From NCBI GenBank assembly GCA_963726375.1, contig CAVSCE010000011.1, forward strand, positions 248,001 through 312,000: a DNA stretch of 64,000 bases, read 5' to 3'. Every line of letters starts with the position of its first letter. Position 1 is the first letter of the stretch. Origin of the DNA: UTCFX2 sp963726375 (GTDB lineage Bacteria > Chloroflexota > Anaerolineae > Anaerolineales > UBA4823). Both the position numbers and the translations under genes were made by a program. The notes beneath the pieces were generated by a model, which was given only the letters and a program-made list of their open reading frames with translations, was not told the origin of the DNA and searched no databases. This document shows positions 48,028-57,786 of this stretch, one piece after another.

Positions 48028-51000
48028 ATGAAGTCCGGGAATAATCTCTCCAGGCTTTCAGTCCTGGGTTTCGCGTTCTGGCTGGTCTTAAACCCGCTGT
48101 TGCAAACTGTATCGCCTGCCGCGGCTGCAAGCATCGAAAGAAGACCGCATACCGAGAATTCCGCGGATCAATTTTCCCCGTTGTCAGATGAACCCGAGAT
48201 CCCTGCCGATTGGTGGCAGACGGTCTCCGGTGAGCTGGAAGCTTCCGAATACCAGATCCACTGGGGCGATAAGACCTACCTGCCCGACATCCCCGCCGCT
48301 TACCAATCGCCGAACCGCCGCCAGGACCTGCGCCTGTACTACACCCCTGCAGGCGTGACGGTGATCCCGCGCCGCTTCGATGGGAGCCTCCCGCCCTGGC
48401 AGTGGAGCGTGCAGCTGGCAGGCCTGGGGGACGGGCTGGCGCTCGCGCCTGCTTCACTAGTAGCCGATCAAAACCGGGTTGAATACCGGCGGACGGATGC
48501 CGGGGGCGGCTCTGCGCCGCTGCTCGAGAGCTTCACCAACGCTCCCGAGGGCGTGAGCCACAGCTTCACCATCTTCAATCCCCCCGCTCCCGGAAGCTTC
48601 CTGCGGCTGGCGCTGAACAGTTCCGGCGGGCTGGCTCCCGTATGGCCGTCCGCAGGTGAGGTCCCGACCGATCACCCAACAGGATTGGAATTCCGCACGC
48701 CGGAAGGCGCGATCGTCTTGCGCTACGGCGGTCTTCAGGCTCTGGATGCCGCCGGAGCTGCCATCCCGGCCTGGCTGGAGCGGACAGAGAGCGGTCTGGC
48801 GGTCGTTCTGGAGGCTTCGGCTGCCGCTTTCCCGCTCCAGGTGAGCCTTGGGATCACTTCTGTCTCGGACGGTCCTGATTGGGAGTTCGAAGGAAACCAG
48901 GAAGATGCCATGTTCGGCTTTCGGGTCGCTGCCGCCGGCGATGTGGACTGCGACAACTACTCAGACGTGATCGTTGGCGCACCCTATTACGACATGGGCG
49001 CCGATGAAAACGGCAGAGCCTTCCTGTTCTACGGCTATAAAACTGGGCTTGAAAATGAATATGAGTGGGATGCCTCTCTGTATCTCGGACCTGCTGAAAT
49101 CCCACTTCGGCGATGCCGTCGCCACTGCCGGCGATGTGAACGGGGACGGCTGCGCTGACGTGCTGGTCGGTGCCCCGGACTTCGATTGGGGCGGCTACAC
49201 CGACAACGGCCAGGCCTGGATCTACTACGGCAGCTCCGATGGACTGGGTACGACCGGGGATGACCTCTCTGATGACCCGCAAAATGGCGCTCATTTCGGC
49301 AGGTCTGTTGCGTTTGCCGGTGATGTCAATGGTGACAGCAAGTCTGATGTGATCGTCGGCGCGCCGGGCTACAATTCTGGATCCCTCGATGAAGGCAGGA
49401 TTTACGTGTTTCACGGTGGCGAGTCCGGCCTGTCAGCATTGCACAACTGGCATGCCGAGAGCGACCAGCAGCTTGCCCGATTGGGATACTCCGTTTCAAC
49501 CGCCGGGGACGTCAACGGCGATGGATTTGCTGATGTGCTTGCCGGCGCGGACGGCTACGACGACGGAGCGGCGGAGGAAGGTGCAGCTTTCATCTGGTAC
49601 GGAGCCGACGGCGGTGCGAACGATGGGGTCGATGGAAATCCAGCCAACTCAGATTGGTACCGCGACAGCGAGATCGCCAATGCTTATTTTGGTTCTTCGG
49701 TTTCCACTGCCGGCGACGTCAACGGAGATGGATATTCGGATGTTGTCATCGGCGCACCTGGCTACTCGTCCTTCTATTACCCCAGTGAGGGTGCAGTCTC
49801 GGTCTTCCTCGGCGCTGAGGGCAGGTGTCTCCCAGACCGCCGATGCCGATTACACCGGCGGTCAGACCCTCGCCCAGCTCGGTAAGTCGGTCTTTACCGC
49901 CGGCGACGTCAACAGCGACGGCTACGCAGATGTCATCGCCGGCGCGCCGGGCTACAATGCCGGCTCAGGCGCGGAAGGTCAGGCGCTGCTCTGGTACGGC
50001 TCTGCGGATGGGATGCATGGCACCAGCGCCTGGGACGACAATGGCAGCGTCGCGGGCGAGCTGTTCGGGAATTCCGTCTCGACTGCCGGCGACGTCAACG
50101 GCGACGGCTATTCCGATCTTATCGTCGGCGCGCCGGGCTACTATACCGAAGCCGGCTCGCTGGATTGGGGGATTGTATATGTCTACCATGGTGGTCCGGA
50201 CGGTCCGGCAGAAGAGTTCGGTTTCATGAAGCGCTCTAACGAAGAGCATGCGGATTTCGGTGCTTCGGTCGCCTCCGCCGGGGATTTCAACGGCGACGGC
50301 TACTCGGACATCCTTGCCGCGGCTCCGCTCTACGACTACAACAAGACCGATGAAGGCATGGTCTGGATTTACCGCGGTTCGGCAGACGGTCCCGTCTCCA
50401 CCCCCGCCTGGTCCAAGGCTTCCAACATGGATTATGCCCACTTCGGCGCCTCCGTGGCTTCCGCTGGCGATGTCAACCGGGACGGCTTCGATGAGATTAT
50501 CGTCGGTGCTCCGGGTTGGACCAGCACGCATGAGGCCGAAGGCGCGTTGTTCGTCTATCGCGGTACCCCGAATTTCTTAATCGAGGCGCCTTTCTGGAGC
50601 GCGGACATGGCGATGACCGGCGCCCACTTTGGGACTTCTGTCGCCGGTGCTGGTGATGTGAACTGCGACGGCTTCGCCGACCTGCTCGTCGGTGCGCCTG
50701 ATCTCGATTGGGGATTTGAAGGCGAACAGAAGGGCGGGGCGTTTGTGTATCACGGCGCCGCCACCGCCGGCGCGATCGACCACTTTTGGGACTGGTATGT
50801 GATCGGCGAAGACGAGCAGGACCACCTCGGCTATTCTGTCGCCTCGGCCGGTGACGTGGACGGCAACGGCTGCAGCGACGTGATCGTCGGCATCCCCGGT
50901 TTCGAGGACGACGCCAATTTCAGCGAGGGACGGGCGGAAGTCTATCTGGGCAGTCGCATCCGGACTTGAGCTGGACTCCCAGCTGGCACGCCGAATTGAA

Positions 51001-51947
51001 CAATTTCAGCGCCCAGATGGGCTTTTCGGTCGCCTCGGCCGGCGACGTGAACGGCGACGGGCTGAGCGAGGTGATCGTCGGCGCGCCGTTTTTCAGCGAC
51101 GATCCCGGCATTTCCAGCGAAGGCAAGGTCTGGGTCTTCCGCGGCTCCCGGAGCGGTGTAACGAATACCGGCAGCTGGTCGCGCGAATCGGGCGAGGACA
51201 CGACCTACTACGGCTACTCGGTCGCTTCGGCCGGCGACGTAAACGGTGACGGCTACGCCGATGTGATCATCGGCGCGCCTTACGACAGCGCCGGGGTCGG
51301 CGACGGAGGGGACAGCCCGTGTCTACCTGGGCTCAAGCTCTGGATTGGGGACCGGAACATATGCCTGGCGCGGCCGCGGCGAGCAGGTCCGCGCCTGGTA
51401 TGGGCGCTCTGTCGCTACCGCAGGCGACGTCAACGGCGACGGCTTCGCGGACATCCTGGTCGGGGTGCCGAAATACACGGATGTCAAGACCGAAGAAGGC
51501 CGCCTCCTGCTTTACTACGGCGGCGGCGGGCGCGGCGTTTCCATGCACCCCCAGCCAGGTTGATTTCGATGATGCTCCGCTGGCGCACCTGGGCGCTTCC
51601 AAAGACAATACGTCCTACGCCGCCAAGCTGAGAAGATATACCCCCTTCGGCCGCGGTTGGGTTAAGACCGTGTAGAACCGAAACCCTACGGGAAGCTCTT
51701 CGACGGAGAGGGGTTATATGTTTCCTCTCAATTCAGGTCAACAGTCCCACCCGGCGAAAATAACTACTCGATCAGCTTTGACCGGATCATCAGCCAGTCC
51801 CACTGGCGCATCAGCTGGACCTTTTTACCTTCGATCCATCCCTTCCTGCCGCACAGCCGCTGGTATCACCTGCCTTACCACGGCTGGAACGAGGCGGACG
51901 TGCGCGCAGCGGGGTCGAAGTTATTCCTGCCGGTCATCCGCCGATAG
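48028..51947 (+). CDS. Secreted FG-GAP (integrin-alpha-like) repeat protein, frameshifted
   Basis: About 1,300 residues. The signal peptide (LSVLGFAFWLVLNPLLQTVS) is followed by a ~270-residue N-terminal beta domain. Then come about eleven FG-GAP repeats, each with the core ASAGDVNGDGYSDVIVGAP and an acidic calcium loop D-x-N-x-D-G, closely similar to one another. They form one or two seven-bladed propellers. The C-terminus, recovered in another frame, reads HLPYHGWNEADVRA and ends SKLFLPVIRR. Breaks occur near 49075, 49830, 50965, 51320, 51560 and 51670. Likely surface adhesion or ligand binding. It has its own promoter. Confidence 0.84.
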
Positions 51948-51964
51948 GTGAAACGGACGGAGTA

Positions 51965-53240
51965 TTAATTGGCGTAAACCACCCGGTAAACCCGGTTTCC
52001 GTGGTCGTCGGAGATGTACATCTCGCCCTGCGGGCCGAAGATCACGTCCGCCGGGCGTCCCCAGGTCGCCGCGTCACCACACGGCAGCCCCGGCGGCTCT
52101 CCAGCCGCTTGCAAACGTCTCGCTGCTGGCAGGCAGCCCGCCGGAGAGGACGATCCGCTCCACCTTGCAGTCGCGGATGCTTCCAGTGGTTGTGTTCCAC
52201 GAGCCGTGCAGCGCCTGGTACAGGCTGTTCTGATATCCAGCCGGGAAGTTCCCTGATTCCGCCAGCGCCATCCCAAGCGGCGCGGAGTGGGCCGGGATCG
52301 TGAAGATCGCCGGGACGGCTTGCTCGCAGCTGAACCCGGCCGGGAGCGCCACCCGCATATCCCGCACCTCCGGCCCGCTCGTCACCCCAAACCGGGCGTG
52401 TAGCAGTACGGCCAGCCGTGCGAGGCGTCCCCCTGCACCGGGATCACCGCTTCTTCTGGCGGCAGATCGTCGCCCAGCCCGTCGCTGCCGTTGTGGTTCG
52501 CCCACAGCTGCCCGCCCGAGCGTCCACAGGAAATCGACCGAGTTGCGCAGCCCCCAGGCGTACAGCGGCCGCTTGCTGATGACCGGGTCGTTATAAAACG
52601 GGTTGTCGTCCGGGATCGAGCCGTCCGGGTTGAAGCGCAGGATCGCCGCCCGGCGCGGGTCGGTCTCCGGGGTGATGTTGGAGGTCGATCCGGCGCTCAC
52701 GTACATCTTCCCATCCGGACCGAAGTGCACCGTGCGCGTCGAATGACCTCCCAGTCCGGGGATGTTTGTGGTCAGCAGCTCCTTCGTCTCATATACACCG
52801 TCCAGGTCCTGGTCGGCCAGGCGATCGATCCGGTCCCCCTCGGCGACGTACAGCCAGCCGTCCCGGAACTCGATCCCATGCGGATAATTCAGCCCGCTGG
52901 CAGCGATCTCGGTGCCGTCGGAGAGCCCATCTTTGTTCCGGTCTGGCAGCCGGGCGATCTTACCTTCCGTGAACAGGCTGATATAGAGCTGCCCGTCTGG
53001 TCCAAAAGCCATGAAGCGCGGCTTACCCGAGAGACCCTGGGCGAAAATCCGGATCGTAAAGCCGGGCGGGACGCTCAGCCGCGCCGAAGCTTCGTCCGGG
53101 GGTGGGATCGCTGGCCCGCTCTTGACGACCGGCAGGTAGCAGTCAGTCTCTGGCTGGGCGCGTGCACGCATGAAAACTGCGGCAGAGAGCCCCGCCAGAA
53201 GAAATGCAAATAAAGCGAAGAATTTTATCTTATTGATCAT
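51965..53240 (-). CDS. Glucose/sorbosone dehydrogenase-like secreted protein, frameshifted
   Basis: A ~425-residue six-bladed propeller of the PQQ-dependent sugar (glucose/sorbosone) dehydrogenase family. The signal peptide FFALFAFLLAGLSAAVF is followed by CYLPVVKSG. Family motifs: FGPDGQLYISLF, GIEFRDGWLYVAEGDRI, STRTVHFGPDGKMYVSAGST, AILRFNPDGSIPDDNPFYND and LYAWGLRNSVDF. After breaks near 52500 and 52090 it closes with RPADVIFGPQGEMYISDDHG. PQQ ligands cannot be verified by eye. It converges with the FG-GAP gene (17 bases apart). Electrons from such enzymes usually pass to a cytochrome. Confidence 0.82.
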
Positions 53241-53590
53241 AATTATGAGTATACCTGAATCACAAAGGCTGGATGTTTAAGATATGGTGAAAATCAGCGA
53301 TGCCTGTCATCGGCTGGATTCGTTGTCAGTCGACGGAAAGCGACAGGGCCTGTGTTTGGGAGGTTTATCTTCCAGAGCGGACGACAATCCGCAGGAAGGG
53401 TCGTGAGCCGGCGATTGTAACTCCCGCAAGATGGCGCATATATAAAATATCGCAACGACAAACCAAGAAGCGTGTTATTAATAATGCGAGTAATCTTCAT
53501 CTATACCCTGTAAATGTCTAGCCGGAACGTTTGCAGGGAACAACGCACGCAAGCCCCGCTGGGTGATCATTGCGGGGCTTGCTGTTTTCT
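53241..53590. other. Intergenic region
   Basis: 350 bases between two minus-strand genes. No ORF with family similarity was found. The aldolase-side end holds a GC-rich hairpin. The dehydrogenase promoter should lie within 53245-53400, but no convincing -35/-10 pair was found. Confidence 0.4.
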
Positions 53591-53592
53591 TT
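53551..53592. terminator. Hairpin terminator next to the aldolase stop
   Basis: A perfect 9-bp stem AAGCCCCGC/GCGGGGCTT encloses 12 bases. It lies 11 bases beyond the aldolase stop. The T-rich tail (GCTGTTTTCTTT) is on the plus strand, so its efficiency in the minus direction is uncertain. Confidence 0.55.
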
Positions 53593-54217
53593 AATCGGCT
53601 GTCCCAACCTGAGGCAGCATCTTCTGCGCCAGCAGGCACCAGCAGTTCCAGTTGATCCGCTCTGTCGCATCCAGCGCCGAAAAGATGTCCTTCGAGACCA
53701 CGAAGATCCCGTGGCGGGGGAGCAGCAGCGCGGCGGCATGCTTGCTGATCCGCTCTCGCTGTGCCTCCAGCCCGGCGACGATATGGTCGGCCAGGTCCTG
53801 GGAATGCGCCGGGGCGAATTCCACCGGCCTGACCTGCCCGTATTTCTCGGTATCCTCCAGCACCGGGTCGATCGCCCTGCCCGCCGCTGCGAAAGGCAGG
53901 ACGTAAAATGGGTGGCCGTGCACGATCCCCCTCGCCTCGGGATAGGCGCGGTAAACATACAGGTGCGCCTTGCCTTCCCGCGAAAAACCTGGATGGCTTA
54001 AAACCTCATCGGTCGCAATTTCCCCGGAAACGATCGTCCCGGGGTCGATGTCCCAATGCTGGCGGGCGCCGCTGAAGCGCGGCGAGATAAAAATCTTGTC
54101 ATCCACGCGCATGCTGATGTTCCCGCCCGCGAAGTCGGTCAGCCGCCGTTCGAACATCATCCGCCCGACGTAAGCAAGCACTTCCTGTGGCGAGGCGTCA
54201 TTCGCTGGGATTGTCAA
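53591..54217 (-). CDS. Class II aldolase/adducin family protein
   Basis: A 208-residue zinc aldolase of the L-fuculose-phosphate/ribulose-5-phosphate 4-epimerase type. Ligand and phosphate motifs: LTDFAGGNISMRVDDKIFIS, ATDEVLSHPGFSREGKAHLY, IVHGHPFYVLPFAA (zinc His pair) and LLLPRHGIFVVSKD (third His). The catalytic Glu lies in EFAPAHSQDLA or nearby. It starts with TTG directly after the SIS stop (TAATTG) with GAGAGG in the end of that gene, so translation is coupled. It is the last gene of the ROK-SIS-aldolase operon and probably cleaves the ketose phosphate made by the upstream products. Confidence 0.88.
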   Translation of the reverse strand: MTIPANDASPQEVLAYVGRMMFERRLTDFAGGNISMRVDDKIFISPRFSGARQHWDIDPGTIVSGEIATDEVLSHPGFSREGKAHLYVYRAYPEARGIVHGHPFYVLPFAAAGRAIDPVLEDTEKYGQVRPVEFAPAHSQDLADHIVAGLEAQRERISKHAAALLLPRHGIFVVSKDIFSALDATERINWNCWCLLAQKMLPQVGTAD

Positions 54218-55287
54218 TTAGAACCTCTCGATCTCGACAAAGGTGGAATGGAACCGGGCGCTATCCGGGTCAAGCCCTTTGGATACCGCCAGGGCATGGG
54301 CGATCAGCTGCCCGACCGGCAGGTAAGCCAGTCCAATCGTCTCGTCCGGCCAGTGCGCAGCCCACTGCCGCGCTCGCGCTCACCTGACCGGTCTCCCAGC
54401 CAGCTTCCGGTGTGATTGCCAGCGTTGTTGCCTTGTGCCGCAATGTGTATTCCTCCATCAGCTGGGCTTCATAGTGCAGCCCGCCGCGGCTGTACAGCCC
54501 GATGACCAGTGTGTTCTCGTCGATCAATGCCCGCGGCCCGTGGCGCGATTCCAGGAAGTGGTAGCTGAACGCCTCGGTCCCCGACATCTCCATGCATTTC
54601 AGCCCGATCTCCAGCGCCATCCCGTACAGCGGACCGCTCCCCAAAATAAAGACGTTGCGGTATTTTTTCCCTTCGATCAGCAGGCTGGCTGCTGCCGCGC
54701 CGGCTTGCAGGATCTGATTGACGAGCTCAGGCGCTCGTTCCAGCTCCGCGATCCAGTCGATGTTTCCAGAATAGATCCCCGCCATCAGCAGCGCAGCCAG
54801 GTACATCGAGCTGAACGAGCGGGTCTGCGGGATCGTTTTTTCAGCCGAGACCGGCAGGATGACCTTCAAGTCCGCCATCTCTGCCAGCGCGCCTTCGGGA
54901 TTGCAGCCGATCAGCGCCATCCGGCCCGGGTAGCGCCGGACGAACTCCTCCGCCGCCCAGATCGTCTCGGTCGTCCGGCCGGAGCGGGAGAGCGCGACCA
55001 TCACCGGCCTGCCCATCGGGCCTGGATCGTACAGCCTGGGATAAGACGCATAATCCGAGCTGGGGATCGAGCGGACCGGCAGCCCGGTCTCGATCCGCCA
55101 GGCTGCCGAGGCGGCGATTCCGAGGTAATAGGGCGAGGTGCAGCCGATGAAAAAGAGCTCGGAAGGCTTAAGGATGTCGAAAAAATCGGTGATCTGAGGC
55201 TTCATCCGACCTGTCACCTGGACGGCTTCTTCCCAGGCCGCTTTCTGTGAGATGATTTCGTTGTAGCTTTCGCTTGGATGAACTCAT
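54218..55287 (-). CDS. SIS domain sugar isomerase/deaminase-like protein, frameshifted
   Basis: A ~355-residue double-SIS protein of the AgaS/GlmS-isomerase type. ATG 55287 overlaps the ROK stop (ATGA). After a one-base insertion near 55270 it continues SYNEIISQKAAWEEAVQ. SIS motifs: LFFIGCTSPYYLGIAASAAW, VALSRSGRTTETIWAAEEF, and the second half VFILGSGPLYGMALEIGLKC, MEMSGTEAFSYHFLESRHGP. A second break near 54355 precedes the end QLIAHALAVSKGLD...EIERF. Such proteins isomerise or deaminate phosphosugars. Between a ROK kinase and an aldolase the likely reaction is amino-sugar phosphate to ketose phosphate. Confidence 0.83.
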
Positions 55288-56285
55288 GATGGTCCTGCTC
55301 CGTCGATTGAATTTGGTTTTTCTAAGGTAGAGAAAAGATTGACTGCCGATCCGATCATCCCGCTTTCGCCTCTGAAACCCGCCAGCACGATCTCGACCCC
55401 TCGGTAGTAATCACCAGCCGAGCTGGCATAATTGCGGTGGTAGTCGCCGACCAGGAATTCGAAGCGCTCGCGGGCGGCTCGGAGCAGCACGGGTCCGGCG
55501 TTTGCAGTCCCGCCGCTGAGCGAGATCCGCTCCGGCAGGAAGATATGCGAGAGTGAGGCGAGCAGCTCGCCCACATACCCGCCGATCTCTGTGATCACAT
55601 CTACAGCACGCGGGTCTTCACCCTGCCGGGCTAGCTCGATCACTTTGCGCGCGCTTGTCGGTTCTCCAAAAGCCTGAACGGCCAGGCGCTCGATCCCTTC
55701 CACCCCGATCAGCGCCTCGCCGCAGCCCTTGCATCCCGCCGAGCAGGACGGCCCGCCAGGTCGCAGGATCAGGTGACCGGTATCGCCGGCGCACCCGCCG
55801 GTGAACTGGAGCGGCTTTCCGTCGATCATCACCGCCGCCGAAAGCCCGGTGCCCATCGCCAGGTTCATGAACCGCCTGCAGCCGCGCCCGCTTCCATAGG
55901 TATATTCTGCCAGTAGGTGCGCGTTCGAATCGTCGATCAAAGCTACTGGCAGCCCGAACCGCTCCACCAGCATCCGCCTCAGGTCCAGCCCGTGCAGCTG
56001 GGGGGCGTTCCAGCACAGGAAGGGTCCGCTGCGTCGCTCGTCGGTCCAGCCCAGGACGGTGCCGCCTATCCCGACCGGTCTGGTTTCGATCCGCCCCACC
56101 ATCCGGCCGACGGACTCAAAAAAACGCTCCAGAAAGACCGTCCGGCCGACCTTTTCGACGTCGGTCGGGTTGTGCTCGACCGCCAGGACCTCTCCCAGGG
56201 TTGATACGATCCCAACCCGCGTTGTAGAGCCGCCGATATCGAACGCGACCGCGAGCCGGCTTCCCTGCGCTGTGCTTTGCGTCAT
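55284..56285 (-). CDS. ROK family sugar kinase
   Basis: A 333-residue ROK kinase, intact. ATG 56285 follows AAAGGA by 9 bases; the longer frame to 56360 is not needed. ATP site: VAFDIGGSTTRVGIVS. The catalytic Asp is in VALIDDSNAHLLAEYTYG. NLAMGTGLSAAVMIDG is the phosphate 2 loop, and the zinc motif is CSAGCKGCGEALIG. The E-x-G-H ligand region reads GGCAGDTGHLILRP, where Asp-Thr replaces the usual Glu-Ile/Phe before Gly-His. It is the first gene of an operon with SIS and aldolase genes. The substrate is probably an amino sugar or hexose. Confidence 0.88.
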   Translation of the reverse strand: MTQSTAQGSRLAVAFDIGGSTTRVGIVSTLGEVLAVEHNPTDVEKVGRTVFLERFFESVGRMVGRIETRPVGIGGTVLGWTDERRSGPFLCWNAPQLHGLDLRRMLVERFGLPVALIDDSNAHLLAEYTYGSGRGCRRFMNLAMGTGLSAAVMIDGKPLQFTGGCAGDTGHLILRPGGPSCSAGCKGCGEALIGVEGIERLAVQAFGEPTSARKVIELARQGEDPRAVDVITEIGGYVGELLASLSHIFLPERISLSGGTANAGPVLLRAARERFEFLVGDYHRNYASSAGDYYRGVEIVLAGFRGESGMIGSAVNLFSTLEKPNSIDGAGPS

Positions 56286-56791
56286 GCCGTTTTTTCCTTT
56301 GGTTTGACAGTTCTGCTGGCTTAAAAAGCGGACCTGCCTGAAAGCAGCATGGACCGGCAATCTTGCCGCCCACTGACTTCTTAATATTGTGGGTTAGCCT
56401 CGGGTATTATAGCCATAATTCGCAGGCGGTGCAACCATCAAGCAGGTTTGGATGCAGCTCCGGGGCGGAATCCTGTGATTGGTTTCCTGGCAAGCCTGTC
56501 CACAGCGCTCCGCGCGCTTCATTCAGGAAGAAAATCGTCATTGCGAAGCGGCGTTCCTTGCCGGAACAATCTTTCATAATTCAAAGGAACGGCTCGCAGT
56601 GTCGTGACAGTTTCTTAGGAGCGTCTCCTGCCGAGAAATCCTGGGTGATCCACCCCAGAAAAGGCAGCTGTCCTGTGAATTCGGGTCCTCGGCGCCTATT
56701 TTCACCGAATTCTTAACCATAAAGTCCAGAATTGTCATAAAATTGACACGATAAATCCAATATTTACCCTCAGTTCTTGTGGAGATTTAAA
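56286..56791. other. Divergent intergenic region
   Basis: About 500 bases between the divergent ROK operon and DegV. The DegV-proximal 100 bases are AT-rich and contain TTGACA and TTGTCA near 56740, but no properly spaced -10 was found. No RNA gene or ORF with recognisable similarity was seen. Confidence 0.4.
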
Positions 56792-57652
56792 ATGAAAATT
56801 GTAACCGATTGTGCAGCCGACCTCACCACGGAGGAGGTTAGAGAGCTGGGGGTGACCGTTGCGCCCCTCTTCATCCATTTCCCCGATCAAGAGCTCAGCT
56901 CAGATGAAATCACGCCGGACGACTTCTACAGCCGGCTGAAATCGCTCTGGCCCATCATCCCAACCACAGCCCAACCATCAGCAGAAATCTTCCGCAGCAT
57001 TTATCATAAGCTGGCTGAGAAAAACGAAGAAATCCTCTCCATCCATATCTCCTCCGGGCTGAGCGGGACGATCAATTCGGCCCGGCTCGGGGCAAGCCAG
57101 GCGGTCGGGGCGATTGTGAATATCATCGACAGCATGACCCTCTCCGGCGGGGAACGCTTCCAGGTCCTTGCAGCTCAGCGGATGGCGGACCTGGGTTATG
57201 GAAAACAGGCGATCGTCAACCAGTTGGACAAACTGCGGGCTAAAACTGAAGTCGCATACACACTCGATACGCTGGCCTATCTTGCTAAGGGCGGCCGGAT
57301 CGGACGTGTCCAGGCCCTGGCTGGATCAGTCCTGCATATCAAGCCGATCATCCGGGTGGACAGGGCGGATGGAAAATACAGCACGATCGGCAAGGCTCGC
57401 ACGATCGCAAAATCGCTGGAAAGTCTCAGCGACCACCTGGTAGCCGAATTTGACCAGACCTCAGTCTGGGTCTCGGTGATGCACGGGCAGTTTGCCGAAA
57501 ATGCCCAGGCGCTTGCCGGCCTGATCAAAAGCCGGCTCAACGTCGCCAGGCTGGAAGTGCTGCGCATCTCCCCTGTTCTTGGGGTCCACACTGGTCCCGG
57601 GATCGTCGGAGCGGCAGTCGTGCCGATGGCATTGATGGAAGATTTCGGCTGA
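56792..57652 (+). CDS. DegV family fatty-acid-binding protein
   Basis: A 286-residue DegV/FakB protein, intact, with GGAG 7 bases before ATG 56792. These proteins bind one fatty acid and, as FakB, present it to the kinase FakA. Motifs: MKIVTDCAADLTTEEVREL, the TTAQPSAEIF loop, SIHISSGLSGTINSARLGA (acyl/phosphate-binding Ser), TLDTLAYLAKGGRIGRVQAL and ISPVLGVHTGPGIVGAAVVP. No FakA is in this window. It is probably monocistronic; a hydrolase gene follows 135 bases later. Confidence 0.94.
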   Translation: MKIVTDCAADLTTEEVRELGVTVAPLFIHFPDQELSSDEITPDDFYSRLKSLWPIIPTTAQPSAEIFRSIYHKLAEKNEEILSIHISSGLSGTINSARLGASQAVGAIVNIIDSMTLSGGERFQVLAAQRMADLGYGKQAIVNQLDKLRAKTEVAYTLDTLAYLAKGGRIGRVQALAGSVLHIKPIIRVDRADGKYSTIGKARTIAKSLESLSDHLVAEFDQTSVWVSVMHGQFAENAQALAGLIKSRLNVARLEVLRISPVLGVHTGPGIVGAAVVPMALMEDFG

Positions 57653-57786
57653 TCCATTCCTATTTAAATAATTTTAGCGGGAAAAGGTTACGAGATTGAA
57701 TCGCTGGACTGGAAGGATTTTTCCTTTCAGTTCAATCGCTATAAGGCGTTTAATCGCCAACTTACACATTTTATCTTGGAGGTAGA

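Noticed and set aside
49389..49824. Start of a separate FG-GAP protein at 49389
   Set aside because: The first ~145 codons of that frame are a Thr/Arg-rich shadow of the real FG-GAP frame; the true coding sequence shifts into it only near 49830.
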